From Candidatus Accumulibacter regalis (lineage in GTDB: Bacteria > Pseudomonadota > Gammaproteobacteria > Burkholderiales > Rhodocyclaceae): 57,473 nt of DNA. Position numbers and translations under genes: made by a program. The notes below the pieces were generated by a model. The model had not been told where the DNA came from. It saw nothing but the letters and a program-made list of their open reading frames with translations, and did no database searches. Positions 55,852-57,473 of the stretch are shown in pieces (position 1 is the stretch's first letter; each line of letters starts with the position of its first letter). The stretch spans positions 1 to 57,473 of the forward strand of contig JEMY01000020.1 of the NCBI GenBank assembly GCA_000585075.1, written 5' to 3'.

Positions 55852-56412
55852 TCAGTCGCCGCCGCGATCCTTGCCTTGCACCCACAGCACGTCGCTCGTG
55901 CCAGCCGCCTTGTTCAGCGCACGACCGAGGACGAACATCAGGTCCGAGAGGCGATTCAGATACTTGCGCGCAAAGTCGGAAACCTGCTCGGTCGCCGCCA
56001 GATGGACGATCTGACGCTCGGCGCGTCGACAGACGGTGCGCGCCAGATGCGCAAAGGCAGCGGCCCGTGTGCCGCCGGGCAGGATGAAGTCCTTGAGCGG
56101 CGAGAGATGGTCGTTGAACTGCTCGACCAGCGCCTCGAGTCGAGTGATCTGCGCCTCGCCGATCATGCTCGTTCCCGGAATGCACAGCTCGCCGCCGAGA
56201 TCGAAGAGATCGTGCTGGATGCGGGTCAAGGCCTGCCGGATGGCGTCCGGCATGTCTTCGGTCAGCAACAGACCGAGCACCGAGTTGAGCTCGTCGACCT
56301 GCCCCATGGTCTCGACTCGCAGGCAGTCCTTGGCCACCCGGCTTCCGTCGCCAAGGCCGGTGGTGCCGGCGTCGCCGGTACGGGTAACGATTTTCGAGAG
56401 GCGATTGCCCAT
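55852..56412 (-). CDS. PduO-type cob(I)alamin adenosyltransferase
   Basis: A 186-residue ATP:cob(I)alamin adenosyltransferase with the N-terminal ATP loop TRTGDAGTTGLGDGSRV, RVETMGQVDELNSVLG, and the C-terminal ARTVCRRAERQIVHLA and YLNRLSDLMFVLGRALN. It makes coenzyme B12, needed for instance by methylmalonyl-CoA mutase. ATG 56412 follows AGGAAAG. It is divergent from the isomerase gene at 56462. Confidence 0.95.
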   Translation of the reverse strand: MGNRLSKIVTRTGDAGTTGLGDGSRVAKDCLRVETMGQVDELNSVLGLLLTEDMPDAIRQALTRIQHDLFDLGGELCIPGTSMIGEAQITRLEALVEQFNDHLSPLKDFILPGGTRAAAFAHLARTVCRRAERQIVHLAATEQVSDFARKYLNRLSDLMFVLGRALNKAAGTSDVLWVQGKDRGGD

Positions 56413-56461
56413 GCTGGCTTTCCTGATCAAAATAAGCGCGATTATAGCCGAAGGAGATTTC

Positions 56462-57264
56462 GTGACCGCCCGATCGCTGCAGCTCAGCGCCAACCTCAGT
56501 TTCCTGTTCACCGACAGCCCTTTCGACGAGCGCTTTGCGCGCGCGGCGGGCGCCGGTTTTCGCGGCGTCGAGTACATGTTCCCCTACGCTTTCGACGCGC
56601 AGGAGCTGTCGCGACTGCTGCGCGAGTACCGGCTGCAGCAGGTCCTGCACAACCTGCCCGCGGGCGACTGGGACGCTGGCGAACGCGGCATCGCCTGCCT
56701 GCCCGGACGCGAGGACGAGTTCCGTGCCGGCGTCGAGCAGGGAATCGCCTACGCGCGCGAGCTCGGCTGCCCGCACAGGTCAACTGCCTGGCCGGCGTAC
56801 CGCCGGACGATGCGCCGCAGGCGGCAATCCGGGCAACTTTCATGAGCAACCTGCGGCACGCCGCTCGGCGCCTTGCCGGCAACGGCATCCGCCTGCTGGT
56901 CGAGCCGATCAGCAGCCGCGTCGACATCCCCGCGTTCTGGCTCGATACACCGACCAAAGCGCTGGCGCTGATCGCCGGGCCGGGCGAAGAAAACCTCTGG
57001 CTTCAATACGCCATCTACCACGCGCCGGTCATGGAAGGCGACCTGGCGCGGACCATTGAAGCCAACATCGGGCGCATTGCCCATTTCCAGCTGGCCGACA
57101 ATCCCGGCCGCCACGAGCCGGGAAGCGGCGAAATAAACTACCCTTTCCTGTGCGCGCTGCTGCGCCGCCTCGGCTATCGCGGCTGGCTCGGCTGCGAGTA
57201 CAAGCCCTCGCTGGCGGATACCGACCGCGGCCTGGCGTGGGCAAGGGAATGGCTGGCCGCCTAG
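56462..57264 (+). pseudogene. hyi: Hydroxypyruvate isomerase gene with a 2-base frameshift
   Basis: From GTG 56462 (RBS AAGGAGA) the frame encodes LQLSANLSFLFTDSPFDERF, GVEYMFPYAFDAQEL and NLPAGDWDAGERGIACLPGR up to ELGCP. At 56774-56777 (CACA) the frame is lost; the continuation QVNCLAGVPPDDAPQAAIRA, RLLVEPISSRVDIPAFWLD and GCEYKPSLADTDRGLAWARE is open in another frame to 57264. Removing one CA restores a single protein of about 267 residues. It is paralogous to otnI. A true frameshift or an assembly error are both possible. glycerate kinase follows. Confidence 0.82.
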
Positions 57265-57338
57265 CGGGACGCGGGCTTGCGTCGCCTCACAGGCGGGACG
57301 AGCGCGGGATCAATGCTTCATAGCGCAAGGAGACGTCG

Positions 57339-57473
57339 GTGAACCCCCGCCCCGAGTTCGACTTTCTCGAGTCGCTGTTCGCCGCGGCGACCGCGGCCGC
57401 CGCGCCGGCGCGCTGCGTGCCGGCGCAGCTGCCCGACGATCGCCACGAGCGCCTGCTCGTCGTCGGCGCGGGC
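57339..57473 (+). CDS. Glycerate 2-kinase (MOFRL family), N-terminus only
   Basis: Only 45 codons are visible before the right edge. The GTG 57339 has AAGGAG upstream. The visible part is an Ala-rich helix followed by HERLLVVGAG, which fits the opening of MOFRL glycerate kinases such as TtuD/GckA. Position after a hydroxypyruvate isomerase gene supports a glycerate/hydroxypyruvate pathway. The identification rests on this fragment and its context. Confidence 0.6.
   Translation, partial: MNPRPEFDFLESLFAAATAAAAPARCVPAQLPDDRHERLLVVGAG

Overview
The window is GC-rich chromosomal DNA of a Gram-negative proteobacterium, most likely a betaproteobacterium of the Rhodocyclales and possibly close to Candidatus Accumulibacter. 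This rests on gene order and protein character, since no database search was possible. Supporting points are the divergent mreBCD-mrdA-rodA-rlpA / gatCAB arrangement, the lipA-lipB-ybeD-dat-dacA block, a metXW operon behind a SAM-II-type riboswitch, and a regulatory PTS (EI, HPr, one EIIA). Both ends cut genes.

Layout. 1-5.8 kb (minus strand): a compact operon of a GAF-HlyD adaptor with an in-frame amber codon, a PqqD-like/M50 protease/HlyD fusion, a short SecA-like ATPase and a second, truncated adaptor. It looks like an undescribed export or peptide-processing system and has a sigma-28-like promoter candidate. 6-10.9 kb: a small LiaI/F-like membrane protein, prpD and prpC of the methylcitrate cycle separated by a 127-bp palindromic repeat, an RlpA-like protein and a YqaA/DedA-like protein. 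10.9-22.9 kb: lipoate synthesis (lipA, lipB, ybeD), D-amino-acid transaminase, dacA, a GAF-PAS sensor, and the rod-shape operon mreBCD-mrdA-rodA-rlpA. 22.9-33.5 kb: gatCAB, pyrE, exonuclease III, yqjDEK-like genes, a SMUG1-like glycosylase, ampG, metW and metX.

33.5-44.3 kb: SAM-II-type riboswitch with promoter and terminator, ptsI-ptsH-EIIA, apbE, gshB, an orphan N6-adenine-type methyltransferase, creA, parC and parE. 44.3-45.2 kb is a gene-free scar with a possible IS5 remnant. 45.2-53.9 kb is a complete four-carbon sugar acid unit: TRAP transporter dctPQM, then ltnD, otnK, otnC, otnI and denD, with a divergent FCD/GntR regulator and phased operator-like repeats. 53.9-55.2 kb is a decayed zone with an IS1634-type transposase remnant and an antitoxin without a toxin. 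55.2-57.5 kb holds an unrecognised gene, a cobalamin adenosyltransferase, a frameshifted hydroxypyruvate isomerase gene and the start of a glycerate kinase.

How the genes work together. TRAP import feeds erythronate/threonate-type acids to oxidation, phosphorylation and decarboxylation, giving a triose phosphate. The frameshifted isomerase and glycerate kinase belong to neighbouring hydroxypyruvate/glycerate metabolism. Wall synthesis (Mre, PBP2, RodA, DacA, RlpA), wall recycling (AmpG) and D-amino-acid metabolism lie within about 20 kb. No rRNA, tRNA or CRISPR array was seen.
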